Shown here: piece after piece, positions 1 to 9,445 of the stretch | Layout of the letters: every line of letters begins with the position of its first letter | Numbering within the stretch: the stretch's first letter is position 1 | Assembly: GCF_900110245.1 (NCBI RefSeq) | Contig: NZ_FOCZ01000011.1 | Coordinates: 1-64,000, forward strand | Length of the DNA stretch: 64,000 nucleotides | Source: Niastella yeongjuensis | Lineage (GTDB): Bacteria; Bacteroidota; Bacteroidia; Chitinophagales; Chitinophagaceae | Reading direction: 5' to 3' | Position numbers and translations under genes: made by a program | The notes under the pieces: model-generated | What the model saw: only the letters and a program-made list of their open reading frames with translations | Databases searched by the model: none | Told to the model about the DNA's origin: nothing

Positions 1-283
1 CAGCGCTTACCGGCTGGTATATCTTTATATGTCCTACCTCTGCAAACAATCCGTTACCAGCAGATGGTACAATTTCAATAGGTGCAAAACCTCCCTTCTC
101 GGTCACTTTCGTACCTTTTGAGAGTCTGGCCTTCCAATTATAGAAAGTACCTTCCGCAATATGTAAACCAGCGCAGAAAGCTTTTACGCTCAGTCCGCTC
201 TTTTCCCAATCCCGCAATAACAGCTCGATTTCCTGCTTGCTCCTGAAAAATTTAGCCTTCTTAGGTTTGGCTATCGATTCCAT
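1..283 (-). CDS. IS66-type transposase accessory protein (TnpA-like), 3' end outside window
   Basis: The reading frame opens with ATG at 283 and is still open at base 1, giving 94 codons. The product has a helix-turn-helix-like layout: residues about 15-50 read as a short basic helix, then GLSVKAFC, then GTFYNWKARL. This matches the small DNA-binding first ORF of IS66-family elements, which precedes TnpB and the large transposase. The rest of the element would lie to the left of the window. The assignment rests on this motif alone; a related Tn3- or IS3-type HTH orfA is possible. Confidence 0.6.
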   Translation of the reverse strand, partial: MESIAKPKKAKFFRSKQEIELLLRDWEKSGLSVKAFCAGLHIAEGTFYNWKARLSKGTKVTEKGGFAPIEIVPSAGNGLFAEVGHIKIYQPVSA

Positions 284-820
284 ACACTGCTTTTAATGAG
301 CTAAGCTAATGTTCCTTTTGCTCTTTAAAGAGATGTACTTGGTCGAGAGGATACTGTCAAATAATTGCGAAGCACTTTTAGCTGCCGCTAATTCTTCCTT
401 TGTAACTTTCTGCTTACTAATTGGATCAATACTAGTTGTTTAGAATTCCATTCCAAGTATTAAGAGCCTTTTCATCCAAAATTGTCAGATCAAATCTTGA
501 CTATTTCAATTTACTATCTTCAGCAGACTAATTTCTACGGCCATTTTTACAACCGCTGTTTTCCCCCAATTGCCCCGGTTTTCAAAATTTGCAAACAATT
601 TGCAAACAAAAGTTCCCGGAAAGTTTAAAGAGCTTTTGAGTAAATGAAGTTAACCATTTTTATTGGCCTTACCTGCTTTTATACTTCATTGCAAAAGGTC
701 ATCAAAGTATTACTTTTTTATTCATGGCATAAGATGGACTGGAGATGACATTTGTTCTTCGAATTATTAAATGACACAGTTTAATTTACACTCCCGCTTC
801 AGGCCCTGAGGCAATGAATG
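284..820. other. AT-rich intergenic stretch with a startless short frame
   Basis: No complete gene is seen. On the minus strand a frame of 48 codons without ATG runs from 439 to 293 and stops 10 bases before the start of the IS66-type accessory gene; it could be a worn upstream ORF of the element. A direct repeat of TTTGCAAACAA lies at 588-609. No terminal inverted repeat of the insertion sequence could be identified. Confidence 0.4.
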
Positions 821-1558
821 TTAAGAGATCAATAAACAATTTTTACATTTGTATTCAAAAACATCAAAAAGCTTTGAGTCTAATTTCCAGGGCTGATTAC
901 ATTTAGGGCAATTTTCTATTTCATTATTATTTTCATCTATAGGATAGCGATATAAATAATAATAACAATTCTTTCCTGTTGTTTTGCCAATAATTCCTGC
1001 TACTTCAATGCCATGTGTTGACAACCCGCTATTATAATTTGACAACTGATCATAAAAATACTCTTCGTTAAAATTTCCTCTAAACCACAAATGATATATT
1101 GCTTCATAATCACGTTCCCACTGTATAATATTAGACCGATTTGATCCATCTTCTGATGTAGGAGGAATAAAGTACAATGGAATATCAATAAAATTATCAA
1201 GTGATTTTAAGGGAGAATATCCACCGTAATACAAAACAAACTCTTTAACTGACTCGATATTCTTTTCCACTTTATTATCGCCCTTGGAAATGATTTCGTA
1301 AACGACCCGAACATCAAATTCCTGCAACATTTTATTTATTATATTATTTACTCCACTACTATTATTGAACTCATTAACTGACTCTACATCGATCGTCAAA
1401 GCATTCATTTCTAAATTACCATTCTTACCTATAGGATATCTGAAAAAGTCTATCACCTGACCATTATCCTTCAAGCTTCGAAGAAAATCCACAGCTATTT
1501 CAAAATCAAATAAATCTAACCGGCTCGTTAAAAATTTAACTTGAATAATATTCTCCAT
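821..1558 (-). CDS. Zn-ribbon protein (DUF2310-like), candidate immunity partner of the Rhs protein
   Basis: This 245-residue protein has no signal peptide, so it should be cytosolic. The C-terminus carries a zinc ribbon: CPKC at about residue 218 and CKNC at about 239. The body is acidic and rich in Asn and Tyr, and the layout resembles DUF2310, described as Zn-ribbon, possibly nucleic-acid-binding proteins. It starts 15 bases downstream of the stop of the Rhs-core toxin candidate on the same strand, which is the standard place for an immunity gene of a polymorphic toxin. The immunity role is inferred from position only; family membership is recalled from motif layout. Confidence 0.6.
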   Translation of the reverse strand: MENIIQVKFLTSRLDLFDFEIAVDFLRSLKDNGQVIDFFRYPIGKNGNLEMNALTIDVESVNEFNNSSGVNNIINKMLQEFDVRVVYEIISKGDNKVEKNIESVKEFVLYYGGYSPLKSLDNFIDIPLYFIPPTSEDGSNRSNIIQWERDYEAIYHLWFRGNFNEEYFYDQLSNYNSGLSTHGIEVAGIIGKTTGKNCYYYLYRYPIDENNNEIENCPKCNQPWKLDSKLFDVFEYKCKNCLLIS

Positions 1559-1573
1559 TTATCTTATTTTAAA

Positions 1574-3730
1574 TTAACTCCCTTTATTATCCGAATATTT
1601 CTTCATTTCATTTTGTTGTTCTGTTTGTTCAATTACTTTTTCTTTAGCCTCTTTAATTCTTTTATTATACTCCTCACTTTTTTCTTTTAAATCTTGAAAT
1701 TGAGGACCTGGAAGTGGTATTACGGTTTTAAAATCAGAATCTCCAAATTTTTTAATCTTATTAAATTCTGTTGCGGGTCCTTTCTTCCAGTTACCCGGTC
1801 CATATTTTTTATCTAAAAGACGTTTCGAGAAATCTTCACCTTTTTCTCCTTTTCTTGGCCTATATCCGCGTGCCCATTCCGGAACATCGTCTTTACTTTT
1901 ACCACCTTTTAATTCTTTTCCTGTCTTTTTATCTTTATAACCGCCCTTCCATTCTGCATCATCATATTCCCCTGGCCTATACGCCGAGGCTCTCTTTATA
2001 GTCAACCCGTTTTCCTTCATCCAGGATGGGACATATGGAGCATCTGGTACATACTCAAGGTCTGATCCTGGAATCTTTATTGAATTGGGATCGGTCAAAT
2101 CTATACTTTCCCATTCAGGAATTGATGGTTGTAAAGTAGTAGGGGGCAATTGCGTTGGAGAGTTTACAGGATTAGGTATTACTATGGGAGGAAGAGGAAT
2201 AGTAGGAGGTGCAGGAATATAGATCTGTGGCAGTTCAATTTTGGGAAATCTCCAACGGAACCAATTAGGCAAAGTCCATTCAGCACCATCAAGATCAATT
2301 GCGACTATAGGACTATTGCTTGCGAACTGATAAGGCGTCAATTCCGGAAACTTCGTGGTCAACGGATCAACTGACAAAAACTTCCCCAATCTTGGATCAT
2401 ACACCCGCATTCCATAATCCTGCTGATTTCCATCTCCTTTCACCTCGTTATCATTCTCTTTACCATTAAATCCGTACCTGTACTTATCTCCGTTGGGAGA
2501 AAGATAAGAGCGACCCGGCTGCAACATCCCAAACGGATAATAATCCTGTGCACTTACAATATCCGGTTCATAGTGATCAATCAAAGAACTACCCGATCCG
2601 GAAGGTACGCCAATTTTCTTGTCAGTCACTGTAACCAGTACATTCCCTAAGTGGTTAGTTAACTCATATTCTTTCTGGCCCCTTTTTTCAATCAGCTCAT
2701 ACGCTATACCCAATAAGGGCATATAAGCTATCTCAGATTTTTCATTTTTATAGGTATCACAAACAGCCTGCTCTATGCTTTTCGCCTCGGGCAAACTCAA
2801 TTGATTGATCTTTGCACCAATAGCATTTAGTTGGCTGTAGAGTTCTTTAACTTCTTTTTCACTTTGAACACTGACCTGATTGTATAGCCTGGCACTTTGC
2901 CGTCTTATTGCTGACAAGGTCCCCTGCCATTGCATCTCTAACCACCCCCGATATAACAGAAAGACATCTACCTTTTCTTTCTGTAAAAGATCATACTTTT
3001 CAGGTTGTAGAGCCACGCTGTCAATTATTTCAGAAAACCGGTTCTGGACGTAAAGCTGTCCTGCAGACTTTTTATACAAACTAATTTTAGCAACAGCGCT
3101 TGTAGGATCAACATTATAATATACGGTGCTATCCTGGGATTGTATCATGACGCCCGCCTGCTCCTTACTGATTTTATAAAGCGGTGCATCCTGCAGATTA
3201 AATGGGCTTACACAATTCAAATAAGTCAGTTGCGTGAGAATCTTCTTCCTGATATTTTCTATTGCTATTAATTTTTGCAATCGGGTTTTGGCTGCCTGCA
3301 CAGTTTCCATTGCAAACAGTGCCCGATAGTTGCCATTCAATTTATCAAACAGCTGGATATCGCCATATACCCGGTAAACATCTTTAGCAGCAGCAATATC
3401 AGTCAGGTATTTATCACAAATGTTTTGATATAACAGAAATGGATCTACTTGTTTTGAAGTTACCTGTTCAAACTCCTGGGCAGTAAGTTTCGTGGAATCA
3501 AATAACCGCCCATGGCAGGTGAACCAGCATAATGTATATGTTGCCTGATTTAATACGGCGATATTAATAAACGAGGAGCCACTTGCACTACCGTAAATAT
3601 AATAACCGCTTCTTGCAGCAAGGGCGCTTTTCAAAACAGGGTTTACCCTGTTATCCCGCTGAACATCAGTTTGAGTGAAAGAATAAAGAAAAAGAATTAT
3701 AAACGATATAAGCAGCAATAGCTTTTTCAT
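1574..3730 (-). CDS. Rhs-core secreted protein with C-terminal toxin candidate
   Basis: The 718-residue protein begins with a signal peptide (residues 1-20, ending FTQ). Residues about 25-340 have no domain I recognise. Residues about 355-482 form the RHS repeat-associated core: TNHLGNVLVTVTD, DYYPFGM, YGFNGKENDNE, YDPRLGKFLSVDP and the closing SPIVAIDLDG. Everything after residue 485 is a proline-rich linker and then a basic domain with VPEWARGYRP and KKYGPGNWKKGPATEFNKIKKFGD, which fits the variable toxin tip of Rhs proteins. Unlike typical Rhs proteins of over 1000 residues, it has no YD repeats to form the shell. The toxin activity is unknown. A DUF2310-like gene follows directly. Confidence 0.75.
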   Translation of the reverse strand: MKKLLLLISFIILFLYSFTQTDVQRDNRVNPVLKSALAARSGYYIYGSASGSSFINIAVLNQATYTLCWFTCHGRLFDSTKLTAQEFEQVTSKQVDPFLLYQNICDKYLTDIAAAKDVYRVYGDIQLFDKLNGNYRALFAMETVQAAKTRLQKLIAIENIRKKILTQLTYLNCVSPFNLQDAPLYKISKEQAGVMIQSQDSTVYYNVDPTSAVAKISLYKKSAGQLYVQNRFSEIIDSVALQPEKYDLLQKEKVDVFLLYRGWLEMQWQGTLSAIRRQSARLYNQVSVQSEKEVKELYSQLNAIGAKINQLSLPEAKSIEQAVCDTYKNEKSEIAYMPLLGIAYELIEKRGQKEYELTNHLGNVLVTVTDKKIGVPSGSGSSLIDHYEPDIVSAQDYYPFGMLQPGRSYLSPNGDKYRYGFNGKENDNEVKGDGNQQDYGMRVYDPRLGKFLSVDPLTTKFPELTPYQFASNSPIVAIDLDGAEWTLPNWFRWRFPKIELPQIYIPAPPTIPLPPIVIPNPVNSPTQLPPTTLQPSIPEWESIDLTDPNSIKIPGSDLEYVPDAPYVPSWMKENGLTIKRASAYRPGEYDDAEWKGGYKDKKTGKELKGGKSKDDVPEWARGYRPRKGEKGEDFSKRLLDKKYGPGNWKKGPATEFNKIKKFGDSDFKTVIPLPGPQFQDLKEKSEEYNKRIKEAKEKVIEQTEQQNEMKKYSDNKGS

Positions 3731-3817
3731 AGTAAGGGGTTATTGAAAGACAAATTAACAACAATAACCTAGTTTAACTTAAGCTGCTAACACTTTAATA
3801 ATTCACAAGAAAAAATA

Positions 3818-4018
3818 TCAGGTTGAAAAGTTGGGAAAATCTTTTCCCAGAAACTTTTTGCCAGGGCATTTAGAAATATTATTTCTTTTCCTAATTGTCC
3901 TATTTGCCTGCACGTTACCTTTTTCTTTTTTAGAAAGGTTTATTGCAAATTGAAATAATTCACTCATCTCAACATCCAACGCTTCTGCAAGTTCGGCAAT
4001 GGCTTCCGCTTTAATTCA
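3818..4018 (-). pseudogene. Remnant of an XRE-type HTH regulator (C-terminal part)
   Basis: On the minus strand the frame reads AIAELAEALDVEMSELFQFA followed by a basic tail and a stop at 3818. The AEALDVEMSELF pattern is the last helix of Cro/C1-type (XRE) repressors. No start codon or N-terminal HTH is joined to it, so it is a broken gene. A second XRE remnant lies immediately upstream. Confidence 0.55.
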
Positions 4019-4044
4019 AATTCATGCAATAATATCCAGGAAAA

Positions 4045-4194
4045 TTATTTCGGGTTATTTTCTGGCGGCAAAAGATCAAACTTAAAGAATTCCTGAATTT
4101 CCACTTTTAAAATGAAAGCAAGTTTGGACAAGGTAAAAAACTCCAAATTTTGCAGGCCATTTTCCATTTTACTGATTTCGGCTATATATCTTGC
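4045..4194 (-). pseudogene. Remnant of a second XRE-type HTH regulator
   Basis: The minus-strand frame between an in-frame stop just above 4194 and the stop at 4045 reads ISKMENGLQNLEFFTLSKLA and then LKVEIQEFF. This is the recognition-helix region and last helix of an XRE repressor. The first helices are missing or in another frame. Together with the remnant at 3818 it suggests two decayed repressors, or one duplicated repressor. The rest of 3731-4473 is AT-rich and shows nothing else. Confidence 0.5.
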
Positions 4195-4473
4195 TCAAAA
4201 AGTGAGCCTTGAACAATCTTACTCATAATGGCAGCAGTTAGGGGATTAACCATATCAATATATTTAATAAAACTTTGATAGCCAAAATTAACTTTTAAAA
4301 GCAAATTAATACTAAATACACCTAACGTCAATAGCTATTTAGCACCTTCTTCATGACAATTATCTGCCTGCTCTTAAAAAATACTCCAATTTAACAACCA
4401 TAATGCAGACATACCGAGGCTTCTGGTTGGTTCTGATAAGTAGACTTATTAAAACAGTGGCATTCCTGAATGG

Positions 4474-4689
4474 CTAGTTTATTTTGATCACTGCTTCTTC
4501 TAAAATTTCATTGTCAGGCCAACCAGTTACCTCCCTGATCACCTGCATGGCCGCCGCCTTAGTAAGATTGTCACTATTCTTTTGAATATATCTTGAAATA
4601 GTAAATTCAGTGCAATCCAATCCGTCCATTAAGCGCCGGCGTGTAACGGGGTTGTTTATTGCTTTGAGTGCTTTTTGACTAAGTTTCAT
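4474..4689 (-). CDS. Small protein of 71 residues, possibly HTH-like
   Basis: The product starts MKLSQKALKAI and is basic at the N-terminus with TRRRLMDGLDCTEFTISRYIQ, a pattern that could fold as a helix-turn-helix. It lies 66 bases downstream of the 196-residue gene on the same strand. Such small proteins are common near mobile or toxin islands in Bacteroidota, but I do not recognise a named family. Confidence 0.45.
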   Translation of the reverse strand: MKLSQKALKAINNPVTRRRLMDGLDCTEFTISRYIQKNSDNLTKAAAMQVIREVTGWPDNEILEEAVIKIN

Positions 4690-4755
4690 AATTGGATAAT
4701 TTGTAAGGTATTTAAATTTTCACGTATTCATAAAGCCGGTTAACGGCATTAGTTC

Positions 4756-5346
4756 TTAATATCCTGGTTTATCTACGCTCATTGTGATTTCTTTACAGTT
4801 CTCTAATTTGCAATAATCATTTATAATTCCTTCGACTGTTTTGATAAAATTCCCTTCATCCTCAAAAAGTTCAGGATGCCAGTTTTCTGTAGTTTCAAAA
4901 GCATTTCGAACAACATATGCGGGCTTACTAATACCTGTTTTAACAGCCTTCTCAAAACATTCCTGACTGTATTTACGATTCATGGCATCAAAGAAGCGAG
5001 CACGAAAAACTCTCCTGTAAGCTATTTCCTTTTCGATCAACATTTCCATGGCATTGATCTTAATTCCAAATAATTCCGCTTCTGTATAAGAATATCTTAC
5101 CAGCCAATCTTCTAATGCATCTATGTCCGTTATTTTATGGCATTGTTGGTCCCAGTAAAACTCAAAAAACATCTCATGCAAAAAGGCTTCTGATTTTATT
5201 AATTTATCATTGCCCTTTTTTAATATCTCAGCAACTCCCCAAACAGGATACCGATATTTCTGTTTCAAATATTCATTTTCATACATTGAGATTGCTGGTA
5301 ATTTTCTCATAATCCGTTCCTCATATGGCGCGAGTCTCCATTTCAT
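4756..5346 (-). CDS. Uncharacterised protein of 196 residues
   Basis: The protein is rich in aromatic and charged residues, with no signal peptide or membrane segment, and looks all-alpha. ATG at 5346 is used; a second ATG twelve codons in (5310) is an equally good start. It is followed on the same strand by the 71-residue gene, so the two may be co-transcribed. I do not recognise a family and propose no function. Confidence 0.5.
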   Translation of the reverse strand: MKWRLAPYEERIMRKLPAISMYENEYLKQKYRYPVWGVAEILKKGNDKLIKSEAFLHEMFFEFYWDQQCHKITDIDALEDWLVRYSYTEAELFGIKINAMEMLIEKEIAYRRVFRARFFDAMNRKYSQECFEKAVKTGISKPAYVVRNAFETTENWHPELFEDEGNFIKTVEGIINDYCKLENCKEITMSVDKPGY

Positions 5347-5404
5347 AGCGCATGTTTATAATAAGGATCACTTAAAGGGTTATACGGTATGACTATCGGC
5401 CTTA

Positions 5405-6349
5405 TCATTCTCCACTATCAGAATGGGTTGAAAAATCTTTTATCAAAAACTGTTCGGCAGACTTTATAAGGCAAAGGACATTTCGGTATGTATCAAAAAC
5501 ATGCCAGGGACAGGTAATTTCTTCTTTCCATGGACCAGTATGGCTAATTCCAGCCTCCAACAAATCTTCCAATTCCCTCATGATGTATACCATAGGATAT
5601 TTTTCAAAAAACATCACTATTACTTCCGTAGGATTGGCAACTTGTTTCTCACTAAGAAGGTGAGGTGTATAGACTTTAAGACTCCATTCTTTTTTAGCTG
5701 AATCTGAAATTCTTTGCAGATTGATTATATACAATGATTCAACAAGCAAAAGTAGATGATCCTTAAAATTGACTAAATTCTGTCGATCATCTGAATCACT
5801 GTAGGCATCATCCTCTGAAATCAATCCAATTTCTACCAATTCTTTTAAATAATTTATGGACCATTTACCAGGATTAAATACTTCTTTTATTACAAATAAG
5901 GGATCATCATTCACATATTCAATTAGCCGTTTTCCCTTATTAAAGATTTCACCGGCTACTGCAGTTGTTTCCGGATGTATTGGCCGGATTGAATTAACGC
6001 TATCTTTTGAAGTAGTATTCAGTTCTGCTGCTGGTTGGTTTGTTTTCATAACAAAAGCACCTTCAATAACCTCTTCTAATTTTTCATAAAAATAGAAATG
6101 ATTGCTTCGCTCAAGCGGCTCGCTTGAAATGCTGCTTTGGCTTGATATAACCGCAGTAAGCCATTGCCATAATACTTCCCGGGTTTCATTCAAATGATAA
6201 GTTTGGAAAAAATCATTAAGAATAAGTATTGGATTATTTAACTCTTCTTCAGTGAGGCGTAGAGGCTGGTTAAACAAGTGGGGATGCTTGTTGTAGGATT
6301 TACCAATAAAACCTGCAGCTGGAGTGGAATTGATTAATGGAGTTTCCAT
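5405..6349 (-). CDS. Uncharacterised protein of 314 residues
   Basis: The open frame extends to 6520, but the first 57 codons have an unlikely composition. The product proper appears to start at ATG 6349 (METPLINSTPAAG). It is acidic, has no signal peptide, and has two similar segments: VIKEVFNPGKWSINYLKELV at about residues 165-185 and VIVMFFEKYPMVYIMRELEDL at about 245-265. Each is followed by EIGLIS or EAGIS, suggesting an internal duplication. No family is recognised. It lies 58 bases upstream of the 196-residue gene on the same strand. Confidence 0.5.
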   Translation of the reverse strand: METPLINSTPAAGFIGKSYNKHPHLFNQPLRLTEEELNNPILILNDFFQTYHLNETREVLWQWLTAVISSQSSISSEPLERSNHFYFYEKLEEVIEGAFVMKTNQPAAELNTTSKDSVNSIRPIHPETTAVAGEIFNKGKRLIEYVNDDPLFVIKEVFNPGKWSINYLKELVEIGLISEDDAYSDSDDRQNLVNFKDHLLLLVESLYIINLQRISDSAKKEWSLKVYTPHLLSEKQVANPTEVIVMFFEKYPMVYIMRELEDLLEAGISHTGPWKEEITCPWHVFDTYRNVLCLIKSAEQFLIKDFSTHSDSGE

Positions 6350-6820
6350 GCATTTTAATTTAAGATTATGCGAAGAGTGAGGCTGAGTTATATGTAAATA
6401 TGTAACTGGAAGGACTCGCGAATATGGGCAACTGTTAAGGCTGGATATAAATAAAAAAGAATGAGCCTTGACATTGCTTAGTAACAGAGGGAGGTCGAAT
6501 TCCCTGGGACACATAAGCAAGCAAAGCCCACCCTTAAGGTGAGCAATTTGCTGAACTTACCTGTGTCCGTAAAAATTTTCGACCTTTTTCTGTTACAGGT
6601 ATATTAGCGAATTGCCATCAGTATCTTAATATTTTATGGTAAAGCGTGGGTTAAGGCGGCATCAATAAATTTACCAAGTGCTTATCTGTATTGACTTCCA
6701 TAGATCTACCTTATTAATTATGATTGGATACTCAAATTTAATAAAAGGAATTTTTGTACCCAAATAATGGAACAAATAATTTATTCAATTTGAGGCATCT
6801 TCCAGCTTAATAAATCATCT
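6350..6820. other. Divergent intergenic region, no gene seen
   Basis: This stretch separates the leftward 314-residue gene from the rightward XRE regulator and should carry both promoters. I could not pick convincing Bacteroidota promoter boxes. A hairpin CCACCCTTAAGGTG-type dyad lies near 6528-6541. Confidence 0.3.
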
Positions 6821-7123
6821 ATGCTGGACAGTATCAAAAGCGCGGAAATATTAAAATCAATAGGCGAAAAGCTATATAATGCCCGTATGGTGTATATGGG
6901 ACCGGAAGGCAAGAAAAGATCATTAGACAAACCAGGTATTAGTCTCCGGGACCTAGCAAAGGTAGCCCGTGTAAAGCATACTCAAATAAGTGCTATTGAG
7001 AAAGGACAATCTAATTCGACGATATTGACTTTAATCGCCATAGCGGAGGTATTAGATTTGGATTTATGTGAGATATTGAATTACAAATCCAAATCTAAAA
7101 AGGATAAACAGAAAAAATCCTGA
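6821..7123 (+). CDS. XRE-family HTH transcriptional regulator
   Basis: The protein has 100 residues with a Cro/C1-type helix-turn-helix at about residues 38-88: ISLRDLAKVARVKHTQISAI, EKGQSNSTILTLIAIAEVLD, and the closing LCEIL. The C-terminus is lysine-rich. An N-terminal helix of about 35 residues precedes the HTH. It is likely a small DNA-binding repressor acting on the nearby divergent promoter, which is inferred from position. Confidence 0.8.
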   Translation: MLDSIKSAEILKSIGEKLYNARMVYMGPEGKKRSLDKPGISLRDLAKVARVKHTQISAIEKGQSNSTILTLIAIAEVLDLDLCEILNYKSKSKKDKQKKS

Positions 7124-7142
7124 TCGTCATAGATTATTCTAC

Positions 7143-7425
7143 ATGCTGACATTAATCAATAAAATAAATCAGATTGAATTTCCTGGTAGAGGAAACGGGA
7201 CAATTCGAAAGCATTACTTGGAATATGGGAAACATTTTTCCAAACTTTAACAAGCATACAAAAGACATCAAAGTCTTACTAATGGTTATTATAGGAAAAA
7301 TCACTAAACAGATCTGTGAAAGCCTTAAGAAAGACAGTTGGTTCATGAAATTTGAAAGCCCTTTTAATATCGAACTTTTTTTGGACGGTGGGCTAGAATT
7401 CGTATATAACGTAGAAGTAGAATAA
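7143..7425 (+). pseudogene. Probable broken gene in two frames
   Basis: An ATG frame from 7143 reads MLTLINKINQIEFPGRGNG and stops near 7249. An overlapping frame then carries a plausible protein, GKITKQICESLKKDSW through FNIELFLDGGLEF, to the stop at 7425. The switch lies at the TTTTT tract near 7236, typical of a one-base slippage mutation. No family is recognised. The opposite-strand frame over the same bases looks like a shadow. Confidence 0.35.
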
Positions 7426-7475
7426 TCAATTGCAAGACTCGAACATCTTTGGCAATACCCAAACCAATAGATAGA

Positions 7476-7970
7476 ATAATGGGACAGGACGTAAATGCAT
7501 TTATTGAACATAGATTGACACCGGAAGCAATCCTAAACCTTCCTGACTATTTGCAGCATAGTTTAATCAATACTTTATCAGGACAATGGCATTGGAGCAC
7601 GCCAAATATGGGTAGATTGACCTTAATGAATTTATGGAAACGAAAAGCTGAATAATTCATTAACAACTGATGGAGTATAGAAGATTTAGCTCTTTTAGAA
7701 AAAGACAATCTGACACTACATTTCATGACACCAAATCTGGTAACTTTTGATAGTTCTCTGCATTGGAATACTTACAAAAGAGATGGACGATTACGTAATG
7801 AGTTTAATCTTTTGGCTAAAACTATATCATCGCTACTTAATGGCGTTGACATACTTTTAGTACCAGACCTTTCAAGTGTTGATTTCTTTGATGAAATCCA
7901 AGATTTAACCGTTGACGCATACAGACAGAAAGCAAATGGAAACGAGCTGTATGCAATTGAGCTTGACTAA
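7476..7970 (+). pseudogene. Frameshifted gene, two halves of one uncharacterised protein
   Basis: The first half (7449-7655) ends in SGQWHWSTPNMGRLTLMNLW and a short tail. The second half (from about 7680 in another frame) reads LLEKDNLTLHFMTPNLVTF, SLHWNTYKRDGRLRNEF and ILLVPDLSS. I recall these as consecutive parts of one small-protein family, with the W-x-LEELW to DNL-x-x-x-F-TPNL join intact in relatives, so a frameshift and stop separate them here. The function of the family is unknown to me; such proteins often occur among toxin-immunity genes. Confidence 0.4.
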
Positions 7971-8051
7971 ATGGTTATAACACTGAGTTGCTGGAGTAAC
8001 GCCATATATATTTAAAGTATTGCCTGTAAGCGTAGTGCGACACCTCAAAAC

Positions 8052-8255
8052 TTGACAACAATAAACAAAGACAGACTGAAATCCATTTTTAGAATTACAA
8101 ATAATTTGGAAAGATTGCAACAGGAATGCACTAATGTAAAAGGCGAAAATTTTGGACAGATAATTCGTCGAATTCCGCCTTTTACGAGCTTACTTTATAG
8201 GGAACTTTATTTACTTCGCCAAGAATTCTCACCGTTCTTTGTCCAATTAGGATAA
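8052..8255 (+). CDS. Short uncharacterised ORF (67 codons, TTG start)
   Basis: The frame begins at TTG 8052 and encodes a basic, leucine-rich peptide with GENFGQIIRRIPPFTSLLY. No family is recognised. It lies downstream of the frameshifted gene and may be a remnant. Confidence that it is expressed is low. Confidence 0.25.
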   Translation: MTTINKDRLKSIFRITNNLERLQQECTNVKGENFGQIIRRIPPFTSLLYRELYLLRQEFSPFFVQLG

Positions 8256-8354
8256 CTAACAGAAGAAGGCTTAAACGGATCGAAAAATCTTTTGCCCTGG
8301 AGGAAAAAATTTGTGATTATTCCCTCATACAGCAGATTGGGTACAATATTATGC

Positions 8355-8999
8355 TCAATTTATATGACTTAAGGTGATTTCGACAAACAGATCTTCATCC
8401 AAAAAACAATATGCATCTGTAATAAACTTAATTTGTTTAGTCGTTGGTATATTTATTTTAACGTCGCTATAATAAATCTCATTATCTCCATTAGTTACCT
8501 TTTTGGTTTGAAAGTAAACTGGCGCCACTCCCATTTTGGAAAATTCGGCTTTTTGAAGAGTTTGAAAATTATTATGTGCTAAAGAGTCTTTAAATGGTGT
8601 ATTAACACCAATGGATACTATTATTGTATCATCAGGCATCCTATATAAAATTTTTGTAAATACACCCACATTTTTAATTGAATCTATTTCCGATATTAAA
8701 TTGGTTTCAAAATTGAGAACCGAGTCTTTATAATGTCCCCATTTTAATACTTGTCCGGTAGAGCTCATGTTGTAACTCCACAATCCGTTACGAAACCCAT
8801 CTTTCATAAATCCGTACTGATTCACTTTTGAAGGTTCATTAAAATCAAATAAGGTATATGTCGAATCAATGGTTACACCATTGTCATTTTTTTTAATTTC
8901 AACGTGATACTTATTTGAAAAGTCCTGATATATCTTTCCTTCTTTACTTAAATTACAGGATACTATAGACAGAATAAAGAGACCCTTTATTTTATTCAT
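8355..8999 (-). CDS. Putative lipoprotein with a MORN-like segment
   Basis: The open frame starts at 9095, but a typical lipoprotein signal begins at ATG 8999: MNKIKGLFILSIVSC with the cysteine of the lipobox at residue 15. The mature part (about 200 residues) includes GFMKDGFRNGLWSYN followed by KWGHYKDS, a MORN-like pattern of antigen-repeat proteins. The rest is beta-rich and unassigned. It is probably anchored in the outer or inner membrane facing the periplasm. The gene stands alone between decayed ORFs and the mobilisation remnant. Confidence 0.6.
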   Translation of the reverse strand: MNKIKGLFILSIVSCNLSKEGKIYQDFSNKYHVEIKKNDNGVTIDSTYTLFDFNEPSKVNQYGFMKDGFRNGLWSYNMSSTGQVLKWGHYKDSVLNFETNLISEIDSIKNVGVFTKILYRMPDDTIIVSIGVNTPFKDSLAHNNFQTLQKAEFSKMGVAPVYFQTKKVTNGDNEIYYSDVKINIPTTKQIKFITDAYCFLDEDLFVEITLSHIN

Positions 9000-9234
9000 T
9001 TTTGACCTATTAATAAGAAACTGTTTATGAATTACTACTAACCTAAAACCGTTATCGTTTACTGACTTCCGCTTTAAATTCTTAAATACGCCCATCTGGT
9101 TACCCCTATGGTGAGTTTTTCAGCTCCTCCATACCTCAAAAATATAGATTCCCTTTGTTGTTCCATATCATCCAGAGTTTTCAAAAGAAAGTTACATATT
9201 TGACACATTTAGCGATACCACCTACCCTAACCGA

Positions 9235-9408
9235 TTATGCTGACTTGGCGAGGAAATATACAAAAAGGAAAAAGGCGTATGTCAGCAGGAAGATTCCTAA
9301 AATAGTCACTACCACCCACCATTTATTTTTCGACTCCAAAAACAACTGGAATCTGCCTGGTTTGTGTTTATTTAGACTGGTACTAATTGTAAGCCTGATC
9401 TCCCGCAT
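9235..9408 (-). CDS. Small single-pass membrane protein next to the relaxase remnant
   Basis: The minus-strand frame from ATG 9408 encodes 57 residues: a basic N-terminus (MREIRLTISTSLNKHKPGRF) followed by one strong membrane helix (WWVVVTILGIFLLTYAFFLF). The frame is open 14 codons further upstream with a helical stretch SKIQQLIEKC. It starts 37 bases after the stop of the relaxase-like chimera. Small membrane proteins often follow relaxase genes in mobilisable Bacteroidota elements, so it may be a mobilisation accessory gene that has lost its start. Confidence 0.45.
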   Translation of the reverse strand: MREIRLTISTSLNKHKPGRFQLFLESKNKWWVVVTILGIFLLTYAFFLFVYFLAKSA

Positions 9409-9445
9409 ACACTTTTCGATAAGCTGCTGAATTTTACTTGCGGCA

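Noticed and set aside
7152-7511. Minus-strand ORF of 119 codons
   Set aside because: It overlaps frames on the plus strand that look more like protein, and has no motif.
9155-9430. Plus-strand ORF of 91 codons
   Set aside because: The opposite strand encodes a convincing small membrane protein (9235-9408) next to the relaxase remnant; the plus frame has poor protein character.
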